From Ferruginibacter sp. (GTDB lineage Bacteria; Bacteroidota; Bacteroidia; Chitinophagales; Chitinophagaceae), in the NCBI GenBank assembly GCA_016786725.1, contig JAEUVU010000013.1, positions 372,001-436,000 of the forward strand: a stretch of DNA of 64,000 nt, in the 5' to 3' direction. Shown here one piece after another: positions 34,658-43,150 of this stretch (position 1 is its first letter; every line of letters begins with the position of its first letter). A program made the translations under genes and the position numbers. A model generated the notes under the pieces. That model did not search any database and was not told the DNA's origin. It saw only the letters and a list, made by a program, of their open reading frames with translations.

Positions 34658-36367
34658 ATGGACAGAAGAGCATTTCTAACTGCAGGCAAAGCCAAAAAAG
34701 CCGCTGCTGTTAAACCTGTTTCCCCGATTGCCATCACCACCTCGCCCACGAGAACCTTAAGTGGGTTAAATCCTTATACAGGTGCCTGGACAACCAATGA
34801 AGTGATCCATCTTTTAAAAAGAACCATGTTTGGCGCTAAAAAAGCCGATGTGGATTTTTTTAGTGCCATGACAATGAGCCAGGCAGTTGATGCTTTGTTA
34901 AATGTACCGGCGGCACAATTTACACCCCCACCTCCGGTAAAAACCTATAACAACTCAACCGATCCAAACGATCCCGACAATACGGTGGCTGCAGGCCAAA
35001 CCTGGGTTAATACCAATACCAATGATGGTGGTGTAAATTCAAACAGGGTGGCTTCTTTAAAGAACTGGTGGATGGGCCAGATGCTGAACCAGGACAGGAA
35101 TATCCTGGAAAAATTAACCCTGATGTGGCACAATCATTTTGCTACCGAAACTGATGCTATAGGACGTGCTATCTGGTGTTATCAAAACAACAGCATATTA
35201 AGAAAGAATGCATTGGGCAATTTTAAACAATTTGCAAGAGACATTACGTTAGATACGGGTATGCTGGTTTATCAAAACGGTTACCTGAATACCAAAACAG
35301 CGCCTGATGAAAATTATGGAAGAGAATTGCAGGAACTTTTTGTGGTAGGCAAGGGTGCCGATAATGCTACACAAGGTTATGCGGAGTCTGATGTAAAAGA
35401 AGCCGCCAGGGTTTTAACCGGCTGGCAAATAAACGGTACAACCAACACTTCTGTATTCACTGCATCCAGGCATGATACTAACAACAAACAATTTTCAGCA
35501 TTTTATAATAATACGGTTATCACCGGCCGCAGCGGGGCAACTGCCGGTGCTTTGGAACTGGATGACCTGTTAACCATGCTTTTTTCAATTAACGATCCTT
35601 CGCTGCACATCTGCCGTAAAATTTACCGTTGGTTTGTTTATTACGAAATTGATGCTGCAACCGAAGCAAATGTGATAGCGCCGCTGGCCCAGATATTCCG
35701 CACAAATAATTACGAAATAAAACCAGTATTAAGCGCTTTATTAAAAAGCGAACATTTTTTTGATGTACTCAACCAGGGTTGCCTTATTAAAAGCCCTGTT
35801 GATATACTGGTAAGTTGCTGCAGGGAATTTGGTGTTGTGTTTCCGGATGCAACCACTGATTACACCGGGGCTTACAATATGTGGCTCATCATGAACACGC
35901 TTTCGTTTACCATGCAGCAATATATTGGCGATCCGCCCAATGTTGCCGGCTGGCCCGCCTATTACCAGCAGCCGCAGTTTTACGAAATATGGATTAACTC
36001 AGATACTTTTCCAAAGCGTAACCAGTTTACCGACCAGATGTTGCTGACCGGTTACACCCGAAGCGGAAAAAACATCAGGATAGACCCGACCATTTTTGCA
36101 AAATCCTTGCCTAACCCCGGTGATCCTAATTTGCTGATATCAGATTCAATAACTTATTTATTCCGGCTGCCTTTGTCACAGGCATCAAGAGACCAGCTGA
36201 AGAAGGATATTATTTTAAGCGGCCAGGCACAGGATTTTTACTGGACAAATGCATGGAATGCATACATCGCCAATCCAAATGACATGACCAATGCCACCAT
36301 TGTAAGAACCAGGTTACGTGACCTGTATCAGTATTTAATGAAACTGGCAGAATACCAATTAGCTTAA
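34658..36367 (+). CDS. DUF1800 family protein
   Basis: 569 aa. After a short N-terminus (MDRRAFLTAGKAKKAAAVKP), which has RR but no following hydrophobic segment, it matches the DUF1800 layout: VIHLLKRTMFGAKKADVDFF, LTLMWHNHFATE, NYGRELQELFVVGKG, EAARVLTGWQ and GDPPNVAGWPAYYQQPQFY. DUF1800 genes nearly always precede DUF1501 genes, as here (16 bp apart). Function is not known; they are thought to act together in the envelope. How this protein is exported is unclear. Confidence 0.88.
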   Translation: MDRRAFLTAGKAKKAAAVKPVSPIAITTSPTRTLSGLNPYTGAWTTNEVIHLLKRTMFGAKKADVDFFSAMTMSQAVDALLNVPAAQFTPPPPVKTYNNSTDPNDPDNTVAAGQTWVNTNTNDGGVNSNRVASLKNWWMGQMLNQDRNILEKLTLMWHNHFATETDAIGRAIWCYQNNSILRKNALGNFKQFARDITLDTGMLVYQNGYLNTKTAPDENYGRELQELFVVGKGADNATQGYAESDVKEAARVLTGWQINGTTNTSVFTASRHDTNNKQFSAFYNNTVITGRSGATAGALELDDLLTMLFSINDPSLHICRKIYRWFVYYEIDAATEANVIAPLAQIFRTNNYEIKPVLSALLKSEHFFDVLNQGCLIKSPVDILVSCCREFGVVFPDATTDYTGAYNMWLIMNTLSFTMQQYIGDPPNVAGWPAYYQQPQFYEIWINSDTFPKRNQFTDQMLLTGYTRSGKNIRIDPTIFAKSLPNPGDPNLLISDSITYLFRLPLSQASRDQLKKDIILSGQAQDFYWTNAWNAYIANPNDMTNATIVRTRLRDLYQYLMKLAEYQLA

Positions 36368-36383
36368 CCTTAAAACTTAATTA

Positions 36384-37949
36384 ATGAAACGTAGAGATTT
36401 TTTACGCAGTTCAGTTCCGGCAGTGGTTTTACCAACTGTAATCAATGGTTTTTCGGTAAAAGCCTTTGGTGCCGAATCGCCGCTTGCACAATTATTAAAT
36501 GGCAGCACGCCAAACGATCATGTGCTGGTGATTGTACAGTTAAGTGGTGGTAACGATGGATTGAATACAGTGATACCAATTGAGAATTACTCCAATTATT
36601 TTAATGCAAGAAGTAATATTGCCATTCCTGAAAATAAAATTCTGCAGCTCACTGCCAAAACAGGCCTCAATCCTGCGATGACAGGTATGAAAGCTATGTA
36701 TGATGAAGGCAAGCTGAGTGTGGTGCAGGCAGCAGGTTACCCGGCGCCAAATTTCTCCCATTTCCGTGCAACAGATATCTGGATGAGTGCATCCGACAGT
36801 AACCAGGTGATCGTAAATGGCTGGGCCGGACGTTTTTTAAATTATGAGTATCCAAATTTTCCGGTAGGTTATCCCAACAATACAATGCCCGATCCGCTGG
36901 GTATTCAGATCGGCTCAACTACATCATTAACTTTTCAGGGGCCGGCAGTAAGTATGGGTATGAGCATCAGCAACCCAACCAGTTTTTATAATTTATTGTC
37001 GGGCATTGAAGACCCTGCACCCAATACCAATGCAGGTAAAGAATTAAAATATGTTCGTCTTGTTGCAAAGCAAACTTCAGCCTATACAACAGTTGTAAAA
37101 GCTGCTGCAGACAAGGTTACCCAACAGTCATTGTATCCTTCCAATAATTCTTTGGCCGATCAGCTTAAGATCGTCGCACGATTGGTTAAAGGTGGATTAA
37201 AGACAAAAATTTACATGGTGAGTTATGGTAGTTTTGATACGCACTCTTTACAAACCACTACAACCGATCCAACAGTTGGTGCACACGCAACTTTATTAAA
37301 AAATGTAAGCGATGCCATCAAAGCATTTCAGGATGATCTGAAATTTTTAGAGATCGAAGACAGGGTGATGGGCATGACCTTTTCTGAATTTGGCCGCCGC
37401 ATAAAAAGCAACAGCAGCACCGGTACCGATCATGGTGCAGCAGCGCCTATGTTTTTATTTGGTAAAAATGTGGTTTCAAAAATCTGGGGCGATAATCCAA
37501 CTATTCCGGCCAATGTAAATGTGAATGATAATATACCCATGCAGTATGATTTCAGGAGTGTATATGCATCTATGATGGAGCATTGGCTTTGTGTAAAAAA
37601 TGCTGATCTGCAGCAGATCATGCTCAAAGATTTTCAAAACCTGGCGCTTGTAAAAAATCCTGATTGCATTGTTGTTCCGCCAGTAACTGCCGGTACGAGT
37701 TACCTGGAAATTTGGGGAACACCATTTACACAATCAACCACCATCAAATATAAAACCGATGGCGGCCACACGCTGCTTCAGATATTTGATACCATGGGCC
37801 GTTTGGTTAAAACACCTGTGGATGCTGAGCTTCCGGCTGGCTCGTACACATACAACTATGACAGTGGCCCTTTACCATCAGGTGTGTATTATGCACGTTT
37901 ACAAAATGGACCAACGCAACAGGTAAAGGCGATGATTAAGGCGAGGTAG
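36384..37949 (+). CDS. DUF1501 family protein with T9SS sorting domain
   Basis: 521 aa. A twin-arginine signal (MKRRDFLRSSVPAVVLPTVI) suggests Tat export of a folded protein. DUF1501 (sulfatase-like) body: VIVQLSGGNDGLNTVIP, FSHFRATDIWMSA, VSYGSFDTHS and MTFSEFGRRIKSNSSTGTDHG. The C-terminal ~85 residues are a T9SS-type domain (LLQIFDTMGRLVKTPV ... LPSGVYYARL ... VKAMIKAR). If both signals work, the protein uses Tat across the inner membrane and T9SS across the outer one. Enzymatic activity unproven for the family. Confidence 0.9.
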   Translation: MKRRDFLRSSVPAVVLPTVINGFSVKAFGAESPLAQLLNGSTPNDHVLVIVQLSGGNDGLNTVIPIENYSNYFNARSNIAIPENKILQLTAKTGLNPAMTGMKAMYDEGKLSVVQAAGYPAPNFSHFRATDIWMSASDSNQVIVNGWAGRFLNYEYPNFPVGYPNNTMPDPLGIQIGSTTSLTFQGPAVSMGMSISNPTSFYNLLSGIEDPAPNTNAGKELKYVRLVAKQTSAYTTVVKAAADKVTQQSLYPSNNSLADQLKIVARLVKGGLKTKIYMVSYGSFDTHSLQTTTTDPTVGAHATLLKNVSDAIKAFQDDLKFLEIEDRVMGMTFSEFGRRIKSNSSTGTDHGAAAPMFLFGKNVVSKIWGDNPTIPANVNVNDNIPMQYDFRSVYASMMEHWLCVKNADLQQIMLKDFQNLALVKNPDCIVVPPVTAGTSYLEIWGTPFTQSTTIKYKTDGGHTLLQIFDTMGRLVKTPVDAELPAGSYTYNYDSGPLPSGVYYARLQNGPTQQVKAMIKAR

Positions 37950-38026
37950 GTTACTAGATTACCATTTAATATTTTCTAGATTTTTAACTGCCAGTATAAA
38001 GTGTTTATTTTCAATTATTTATAAAA

Positions 38027-38081
38027 ATTCTAGACTAAATCTAGACTAATTCTAGACTAATTCTGGACTAATTCTAGACTA
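38027..38081. repeat. 11-bp tandem repeat, attctagacta x5
   Basis: Five copies at 38027, 38038, 38049, 38060 and 38071, two with one substitution. The core tctaga is palindromic. The array ends 2 bp before the stop codon of the convergent minus-strand gene. Confidence 0.95.
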
Positions 38082-38082
38082 A

Positions 38083-39756
38083 TTAGTCTTCTTTATTAGC
38101 TAATATCCACTGTCTATTTTGGTTTATTTTAATTTTATCAGCCAATCTTAAAGAAAGTAAAAGATTAGCTACCTTTTTTTTCTTTTGTTCTTCGCTTAAT
38201 GCTTCAGATAATTTCTGAATTAACAAATTGTCAATAGCATTTCTGGAAGCTGTGCCATATTTTTCAAGGTAATCAACAATCATATTCCTAAAGTAGTCAT
38301 CATCAAAACTTTTATTTCTAATATATTGAGCTTTTAAGTCATCATCATCAGTTGGTTGTATTACTTTAAAGGAAAGAAAGCAATTAGAGCGTCTGCCTTC
38401 AATAAAACGGAGTTTTTTTAGATATCGATATTCCTCATCGTTAATTATTTTTTTCTTTTGCACTTTATCAAGAAGAATAATTTCTTCCAATGATAAATTG
38501 GGATTTTTAACAATTATTCTTGCAAAATCTTCATCTAATATCTTGCCAGTGATAGTTACCTTTACTTTTGCATCATTAAAGTCATAATCAGGCATCGGGA
38601 AAAAACGTTGCCGCTGATAATTGTAGATTTTACGAATTCCACCACCTTGGGTTTCTATCATATCTAAATTCTTCATTGCTTCTACCAAGAATGGATTACG
38701 ATAAACTTCTTCAGGTGTATCTTTTAATACCACATTTTCTACCGACTTAGGTAAAAAGGAACCATAATTTGAAAAAACCAAATGGTCATCTTCAAATTCA
38801 ACTACATTAATCCTGGCCCCTTTTGTATAATCCTGATGAGCTATGGCATTGTTTAATGGTTCTCGAATACTAAAAGGATCATAACGTAAAACTTCATCGG
38901 GAAATAATGTGCCATCACGCAGGTAACGGTATTTCAAATTTCTAATTTTTTTATAAACTTCATCAATAGTAAGAATGAGTGGAATAGAAAAGATTTCAAA
39001 ATCTTTATCCTTATTATCAATAGTCTTTAGATTCCATCGAATTTTTACAAAGGAGCCTAAGTAATGTTCCGCTTCTTCTTTACCCAAAAGGATTAAGGCT
39101 GTACGTGTTATTTTCCCATTGATCGTTAGTTTAGCTTTATCTAAAAATTTTTTAGTATCCCAACCACTTATTTCGCCAGCATACTTTGGGTTTCTTTTTT
39201 CAAATTCGGTTTTGGCTTTTATAATAGCATTCTCATCAAGGTCTTCAATTGTTGCATCAGCTATAATAACAGCAGTCCAATCTTCATTTGGCCTAACTTC
39301 TGTTAGTATAGCATTCAATCGGGCTCCAGTTATTTCAACTAAATTATCATTTATTCTTTGCCATAATTTTTTGTGGGCATAAACAGGTAAACGATATTGG
39401 TGTTTAGGTATATGAAATATCCAAACAATTTTACCAGAGTCAGAAGTTTTGTATTCCTGTATTTCAAAACCTTCTGAACTTAAATTCGGGCAATCAGTTA
39501 GTATTTTTAGCTTTAAATTTTGTGTACTATAATTATTGAAATCCTGAATACCAATAATATTGAGTGTTTTGTCTTCAACACCTATTAGCAAATGTCCACC
39601 TTGCATATTTGCAATAGCAGAAATATAAGAAATTATATCATTACTTTCATTACCAGCAATAGCATGCTTTAAGAATTTAAATTCTTTCCATTCGCATTTT
39701 TCATTCTCTTGCGGATAGTTTTTTAATAGATAACTATGTAATTCATGCTCTGTCAT
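38083..39756 (-). CDS. AlbA_2-domain ATP-binding protein (putative helicase/regulator)
   Basis: 557 aa. An N-terminal AlbA_2 (Schlafen-type) domain (EWKEFKF ... SAIANMQGGHLLIGVEDK) is followed by a GHKL-like ATP-binding region (PLNNAIAHQDYTKGARINVVEF, FSNYGSFLP, ETQGGGIRKI). The C-terminal ~120 residues look like winged-helix segments (YLEKYGTASRNAIDNLL). Such proteins are annotated as putative transcriptional regulators, and some sit in defence or mobile islands. The gene is visibly AT-richer than its neighbours, stands alone, and is bordered by an 11-bp tandem array, so acquisition by transfer is likely. Function is not established. Confidence 0.85.
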   Translation of the reverse strand: MTEHELHSYLLKNYPQENEKCEWKEFKFLKHAIAGNESNDIISYISAIANMQGGHLLIGVEDKTLNIIGIQDFNNYSTQNLKLKILTDCPNLSSEGFEIQEYKTSDSGKIVWIFHIPKHQYRLPVYAHKKLWQRINDNLVEITGARLNAILTEVRPNEDWTAVIIADATIEDLDENAIIKAKTEFEKRNPKYAGEISGWDTKKFLDKAKLTINGKITRTALILLGKEEAEHYLGSFVKIRWNLKTIDNKDKDFEIFSIPLILTIDEVYKKIRNLKYRYLRDGTLFPDEVLRYDPFSIREPLNNAIAHQDYTKGARINVVEFEDDHLVFSNYGSFLPKSVENVVLKDTPEEVYRNPFLVEAMKNLDMIETQGGGIRKIYNYQRQRFFPMPDYDFNDAKVKVTITGKILDEDFARIIVKNPNLSLEEIILLDKVQKKKIINDEEYRYLKKLRFIEGRRSNCFLSFKVIQPTDDDDLKAQYIRNKSFDDDYFRNMIVDYLEKYGTASRNAIDNLLIQKLSEALSEEQKKKKVANLLLSLRLADKIKINQNRQWILANKED

Positions 39757-39789
39757 TTTATTTTAATGCTTTTATACAATAAATCGAAA

Positions 39790-39829
39790 ACCTGCCCGGT
39801 GCGCTAATCTGACGGGAAGCGTGGCAGGT
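39790..39829 (-). promoter_or_regulatory. GC-rich leader hairpin of the AlbA_2 gene
   Basis: acctgcc / ggcaggt stem enclosing a GC-rich 26-nt loop, in the predicted 5' leader. On the minus strand it is followed by TTTTCGATTTATT, so it could be an attenuator. Confidence 0.45.
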
Positions 39830-39839
39830 CTTATTATCT

Positions 39840-39847
39840 CAAAGATA
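39840..39847 (-). promoter_or_regulatory. AlbA_2 gene promoter -7 element (TATCTTTG on minus strand)
   Basis: caaagata on the plus strand, just upstream of the leader hairpin and 83 bp before the ATG. Confidence 0.5.
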
Positions 39848-39982
39848 ACTCCACATTTAATATTGTACAATTTTAAATTTAACTTTTGTAATGAAGTGAT
39901 TAAATCTTTAAAGCTTGAAATTATTACCTTAATACTTTACGACGGACTACAAGCAAAGCGAGTTATATACTATGAGCTTTAG

Positions 39983-39990
39983 TATATTTG
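39983..39990 (+). promoter_or_regulatory. Promoter -7 element (TATATTTG) of the acyltransferase-like gene
   Basis: Exact consensus, 17 bp before ATG 40008. It overlaps the possible upstream start at 39972 and so argues for 40008. Confidence 0.6.
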
Positions 39991-40007
39991 CAGCTTTAAC
40001 TTATTGT

Positions 40008-41177
40008 ATGCAACTCATTCCCGTAACAGACGAAACAACCGCAAAACAATTCCTCCGTGTTGCTGTTGATCTTAATAGAAACGACCCAAACTGGATACGT
40101 CCGCTGGATAAAGACATCAACGAGGTGTTTGATAAAGAGAAGAACAAAGCTTTTCGTTTTGGCGAAGTAATACGCTGGTTGCTGAAAGATGATGCAGGAA
40201 ATCTGATTGGCCGTATAGCGGCCTTCACCAATAAAAAATACAAGAACAAGGGCGATGATGTGCCTGTTGGCGGCATTGGTTTTTTTGAATGCATCAACGA
40301 CCAGGCAGCAGCCAATCTCTTATTTGATACAGGAAAAAAATGGCTGCAGGAAAAGGGTATGGAAGCAATGGATGGCCCCATCAATTTTGGAGAGCGTGAC
40401 CGCTGGTGGGGATTGATCACAGATGGTTATACTCCGCCGCTGTATTGCATGAATTACAACCCTCCTTATTACGTTACACTGTTTGAGAATTACGGTTTTA
40501 AACTTTTCTTTAACCAGGTTTGTTTTGGTTTGGATGCTAAAAAGCCGCTGGCACAAAAAACGATGGAGCGCTACCAGATGCATGCTAATAATCCAGACAT
40601 TAGTATGGAATTAGTGCGGAAAAATAACCTGGAAAAATATGCTGTGGATTTTGTGGAAGTGTATAACAAAGCCTGGGCCGGCCACGGTGGATTGAAGCAG
40701 ATGAATAAAGAACAGGTGTTGATCATGTTCAAAAAAATGAAGCCGGTGATGGATGAAGATATTTTATACTTCGCCTATCATAAAGGCACGGCCATTGCCA
40801 TGTTCATCAACCTGCCCGATATAAACCAGTATTTTAAACACCTGAATGGCAAGTTTGGCTTATTGCAGAAACTTGAATTTGTGTGGCGACAAAAATTCCG
40901 CAAATCAAGAAAATTTGTGGGGATGGTTTTTGGCGTGGTACCAGAGTGGCAGGGAACCGGTATAGATTCCTACATTATTGGAGAATGCCGCAGAATTGTG
41001 CAAAAGCCCAATCAATTATACCTTGAATATGAGATGCAGTGGATAGGTGATTTCAACCCCAAAATGATCAATGTGGCCGAGAGTTTTGGCGATACTTTCC
41101 GCAGCCGCAACCTGGCAACCTATCGCTATTTATTCGACAGAATGAAAGAGTTTCATCGCCACCCAATGGTGTCTTAA
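40008..41177 (+). CDS. Conserved hypothetical protein, GNAT-like fold
   Basis: 389 aa from ATG 40008 (MQLIPVTDETTAKQFL). An in-frame ATG at 39972 is rejected because the promoter lies downstream of it. Recognisable blocks are RNDPNWIRPLDKDINEVFD, GRIAAFTNKKYKN, GGIGFFECINDQAAANLLFDTGKKWL and GERDRWWGLITDG. This pattern recalls Bacteroidota proteins annotated as GTP cyclohydrolase-like or GNAT acetyltransferases; I favour a double GNAT fold because GRIAAF...GFFE mirrors the acetyl-CoA-binding strand. Substrate unknown. It stands between the AlbA_2 gene and dnaX. Confidence 0.75.
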   Translation: MQLIPVTDETTAKQFLRVAVDLNRNDPNWIRPLDKDINEVFDKEKNKAFRFGEVIRWLLKDDAGNLIGRIAAFTNKKYKNKGDDVPVGGIGFFECINDQAAANLLFDTGKKWLQEKGMEAMDGPINFGERDRWWGLITDGYTPPLYCMNYNPPYYVTLFENYGFKLFFNQVCFGLDAKKPLAQKTMERYQMHANNPDISMELVRKNNLEKYAVDFVEVYNKAWAGHGGLKQMNKEQVLIMFKKMKPVMDEDILYFAYHKGTAIAMFINLPDINQYFKHLNGKFGLLQKLEFVWRQKFRKSRKFVGMVFGVVPEWQGTGIDSYIIGECRRIVQKPNQLYLEYEMQWIGDFNPKMINVAESFGDTFRSRNLATYRYLFDRMKEFHRHPMVS

Positions 41178-41217
41178 CACATGGTCTGACGCCCTCTTCT
41201 GGCCATATATTAAATTA

Positions 41218-41280
41218 GCCACGAATTACACTAATTATCACCAATAAAAACAATTCGTGCAGATTCGTGAAATTCGTGGC
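41218..41280. repeat. CACGAAT-type inverted repeat element (copy 2)
   Basis: Arms gccacgaattacactaatt (41218-41236) and gtgaaattcgtggc (ending 41280), 26 bp before the dnaX ATG. Related to the element at 20379-20450. Confidence 0.8.
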
Positions 41281-41305
41281 AAATAAAATCCGAAATTAGC
41301 GGCTC

Positions 41306-43081
41306 ATGGATGACAAGTTTATCGTATCGGCAAGAAAATACCGGCCACAGAATTTTTCTACGGTGGTTGGGCAGGCGCATATTACCACTACCTTAAAAAA
41401 TGCGATCAGGAATAACCAGCTGGCGCATGCCTTTTTGTTTTGCGGTCCAAGGGGTGTGGGTAAAACAACCTGTGCAAGAATTTTAGCAAAGACCATCAAC
41501 TGCGAAAACCAGACTGCCGATGGCGAAGCCTGCAATACCTGTAACAGCTGTGTTTCTTTTGATGCAGGTACATCCATGAATATTCATGAGCTGGATGCAG
41601 CCAGCAACAACTCGGTAGATGATATCAGGAGCCTGGTTGAGCAGGTACGTTTTGCACCACAGGCCGGTAAATACAAAGTATATATTGTGGATGAGGTTCA
41701 CATGCTCAGTTCATCGGCTTTTAATGCATTTTTAAAAACGCTGGAAGAACCGCCGCCTTACGCCATCTTTATCCTGGCAACAACAGAAAAGCATAAAATA
41801 CTTCCAACCATACTCAGTCGCTGCCAGATATTTGATTTTAAAAGAATTACCAACAATGATACTATTGAGCATCTGCAGGAAATTTGCGATAAGGAAAAAA
41901 TAAAGGCAGAAAAAGCAGCCCTGCATGTGATAGCACAAAAAAGCGAAGGATGCATGAGGGATGCATTAAGCATACTGGATAAGATTGTAAGCTTCAGCAA
42001 TGGCAAATTAAATTACAGCAACACTTTAGAGCACCTGAATATTCTGGATGAGGATTATTATTTTAAACTGCTGGATTGTATGATGCAACAGCAATTAAGT
42101 GATGCCATGCTGCTGTACGATGAAATAAACCGTAAAGGTTTTGAAGGTGATACGTTGCTGGAAGGTTACAGCGAATTTGTAAGAAACCTGTTGGTAAGCA
42201 AAGATGCAAAAGCTGCGATACTGCTGGAAGTGGCCGATGATTTTAAGCAAAAATATCTGCAGGCTTCTCAACAGATAGCAACAGGCTGGCTTATTGCTGC
42301 ACTGAATTTACTGAACGAAGCCGAAATAAATTACAAACAGGCACGCAACAAGCGCCTGCATGTGGAACTTACCATCATCAAACTCTGTTACCTGTTACAG
42401 GCTGTTGAAATGGTGAACAACGAAGGAACTGTTTCAAAAAAAAAAATAGTTGAAACTTCAAAACCGGTAGCGTTTAGGTCTATTCAACCCATCAGGGTAA
42501 AAGAGCAGGAAGCTGAGATAAAGCCTGAGCCAGTTAATAAAAAAACTGATGAGGCCAAACTAATAGTTGAGGAACCCGAACCCAAAAAAATAGTTAAGCC
42601 GGCAGAAGTGGTAAACACAGAAACGAAAAAGCCGCTTGGCTCATTAGCCGCTATCCGCAATAAAGTATCTGCACAAAACAAAGCGAATGGTAGTGAGGTT
42701 AAAGAAATTACGGATGAAGAACTGAGATTGTGCTGGGAAAGTTTCATCGAAAAACTGGCTGCCAAAAAGAACCACTCGGCGGTTACCAACTTTAAAATGG
42801 CTGAGTTGAGGATCATTGATAATAACTCTATAGAGATCATCACCGGAAATAATATTCAGCAAAAATTTATAGAGCAGGAGAGGGCCGAACTGGTTAACTG
42901 CCTGCAGCAGCATTTCAGCAACCGCCAGCTTACCTACTCCGTTATCATTGTCGAAAATGAAAACAGCAATATTGTTACTGAAAAGCCTTTGAGCTCCAGG
43001 GAACAATATCTTAAAATAGTGGAAGAATATCCTTTGGTTAAGGAATTAAAAGACAGGCTGCGCCTGGAGCTCGATTATTAG
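41306..43081 (+). CDS. dnaX: DNA polymerase III subunit gamma/tau
   Basis: 591 aa clamp-loader ATPase. Motifs: FSTVVGQAHITTTLKNAI, Walker A GPRGVGKTT near residue 50, the zinc module (CENQ...CNTCNSC), DEVHMLSSSAFNAFLKTLEEPP and SRCQIFDFKRI. Domain III ends about residue 370. A linker and a C-terminal tau-type domain follow (about 450-591, LCWESFIEKLAAKKNHSAVTN). An 11-A run encodes Lys378-380 exactly at the junction, and slippage there would give a 380- or 382-residue gamma-like product. A CACGAAT palindrome precedes the gene. Confidence 0.95.
   Translation: MDDKFIVSARKYRPQNFSTVVGQAHITTTLKNAIRNNQLAHAFLFCGPRGVGKTTCARILAKTINCENQTADGEACNTCNSCVSFDAGTSMNIHELDAASNNSVDDIRSLVEQVRFAPQAGKYKVYIVDEVHMLSSSAFNAFLKTLEEPPPYAIFILATTEKHKILPTILSRCQIFDFKRITNNDTIEHLQEICDKEKIKAEKAALHVIAQKSEGCMRDALSILDKIVSFSNGKLNYSNTLEHLNILDEDYYFKLLDCMMQQQLSDAMLLYDEINRKGFEGDTLLEGYSEFVRNLLVSKDAKAAILLEVADDFKQKYLQASQQIATGWLIAALNLLNEAEINYKQARNKRLHVELTIIKLCYLLQAVEMVNNEGTVSKKKIVETSKPVAFRSIQPIRVKEQEAEIKPEPVNKKTDEAKLIVEEPEPKKIVKPAEVVNTETKKPLGSLAAIRNKVSAQNKANGSEVKEITDEELRLCWESFIEKLAAKKNHSAVTNFKMAELRIIDNNSIEIITGNNIQQKFIEQERAELVNCLQQHFSNRQLTYSVIIVENENSNIVTEKPLSSREQYLKIVEEYPLVKELKDRLRLELDY
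42436..42446 (+). other. A11 run in dnaX, candidate slippage site
   Basis: Read as tca aaa aaa aaa ata. With 10 A the next codon is TAG; with 12 A the frame reads AAT AGT TGA. Both outcomes truncate the protein at 380-382 residues. Confidence 0.7.
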
Positions 43082-43150
43082 GCCAAACATCCACGGTTTT
43101 CCCCAATTTGCCTTAATTTCGAACCTCAATCTAAAATAAGCGATTTATAT

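Noticed and set aside
34658..34717. RRAFL at the DUF1800 N-terminus as a Tat signal.
   Set aside because: No hydrophobic segment follows the arginines, unlike the adjacent DUF1501 protein.
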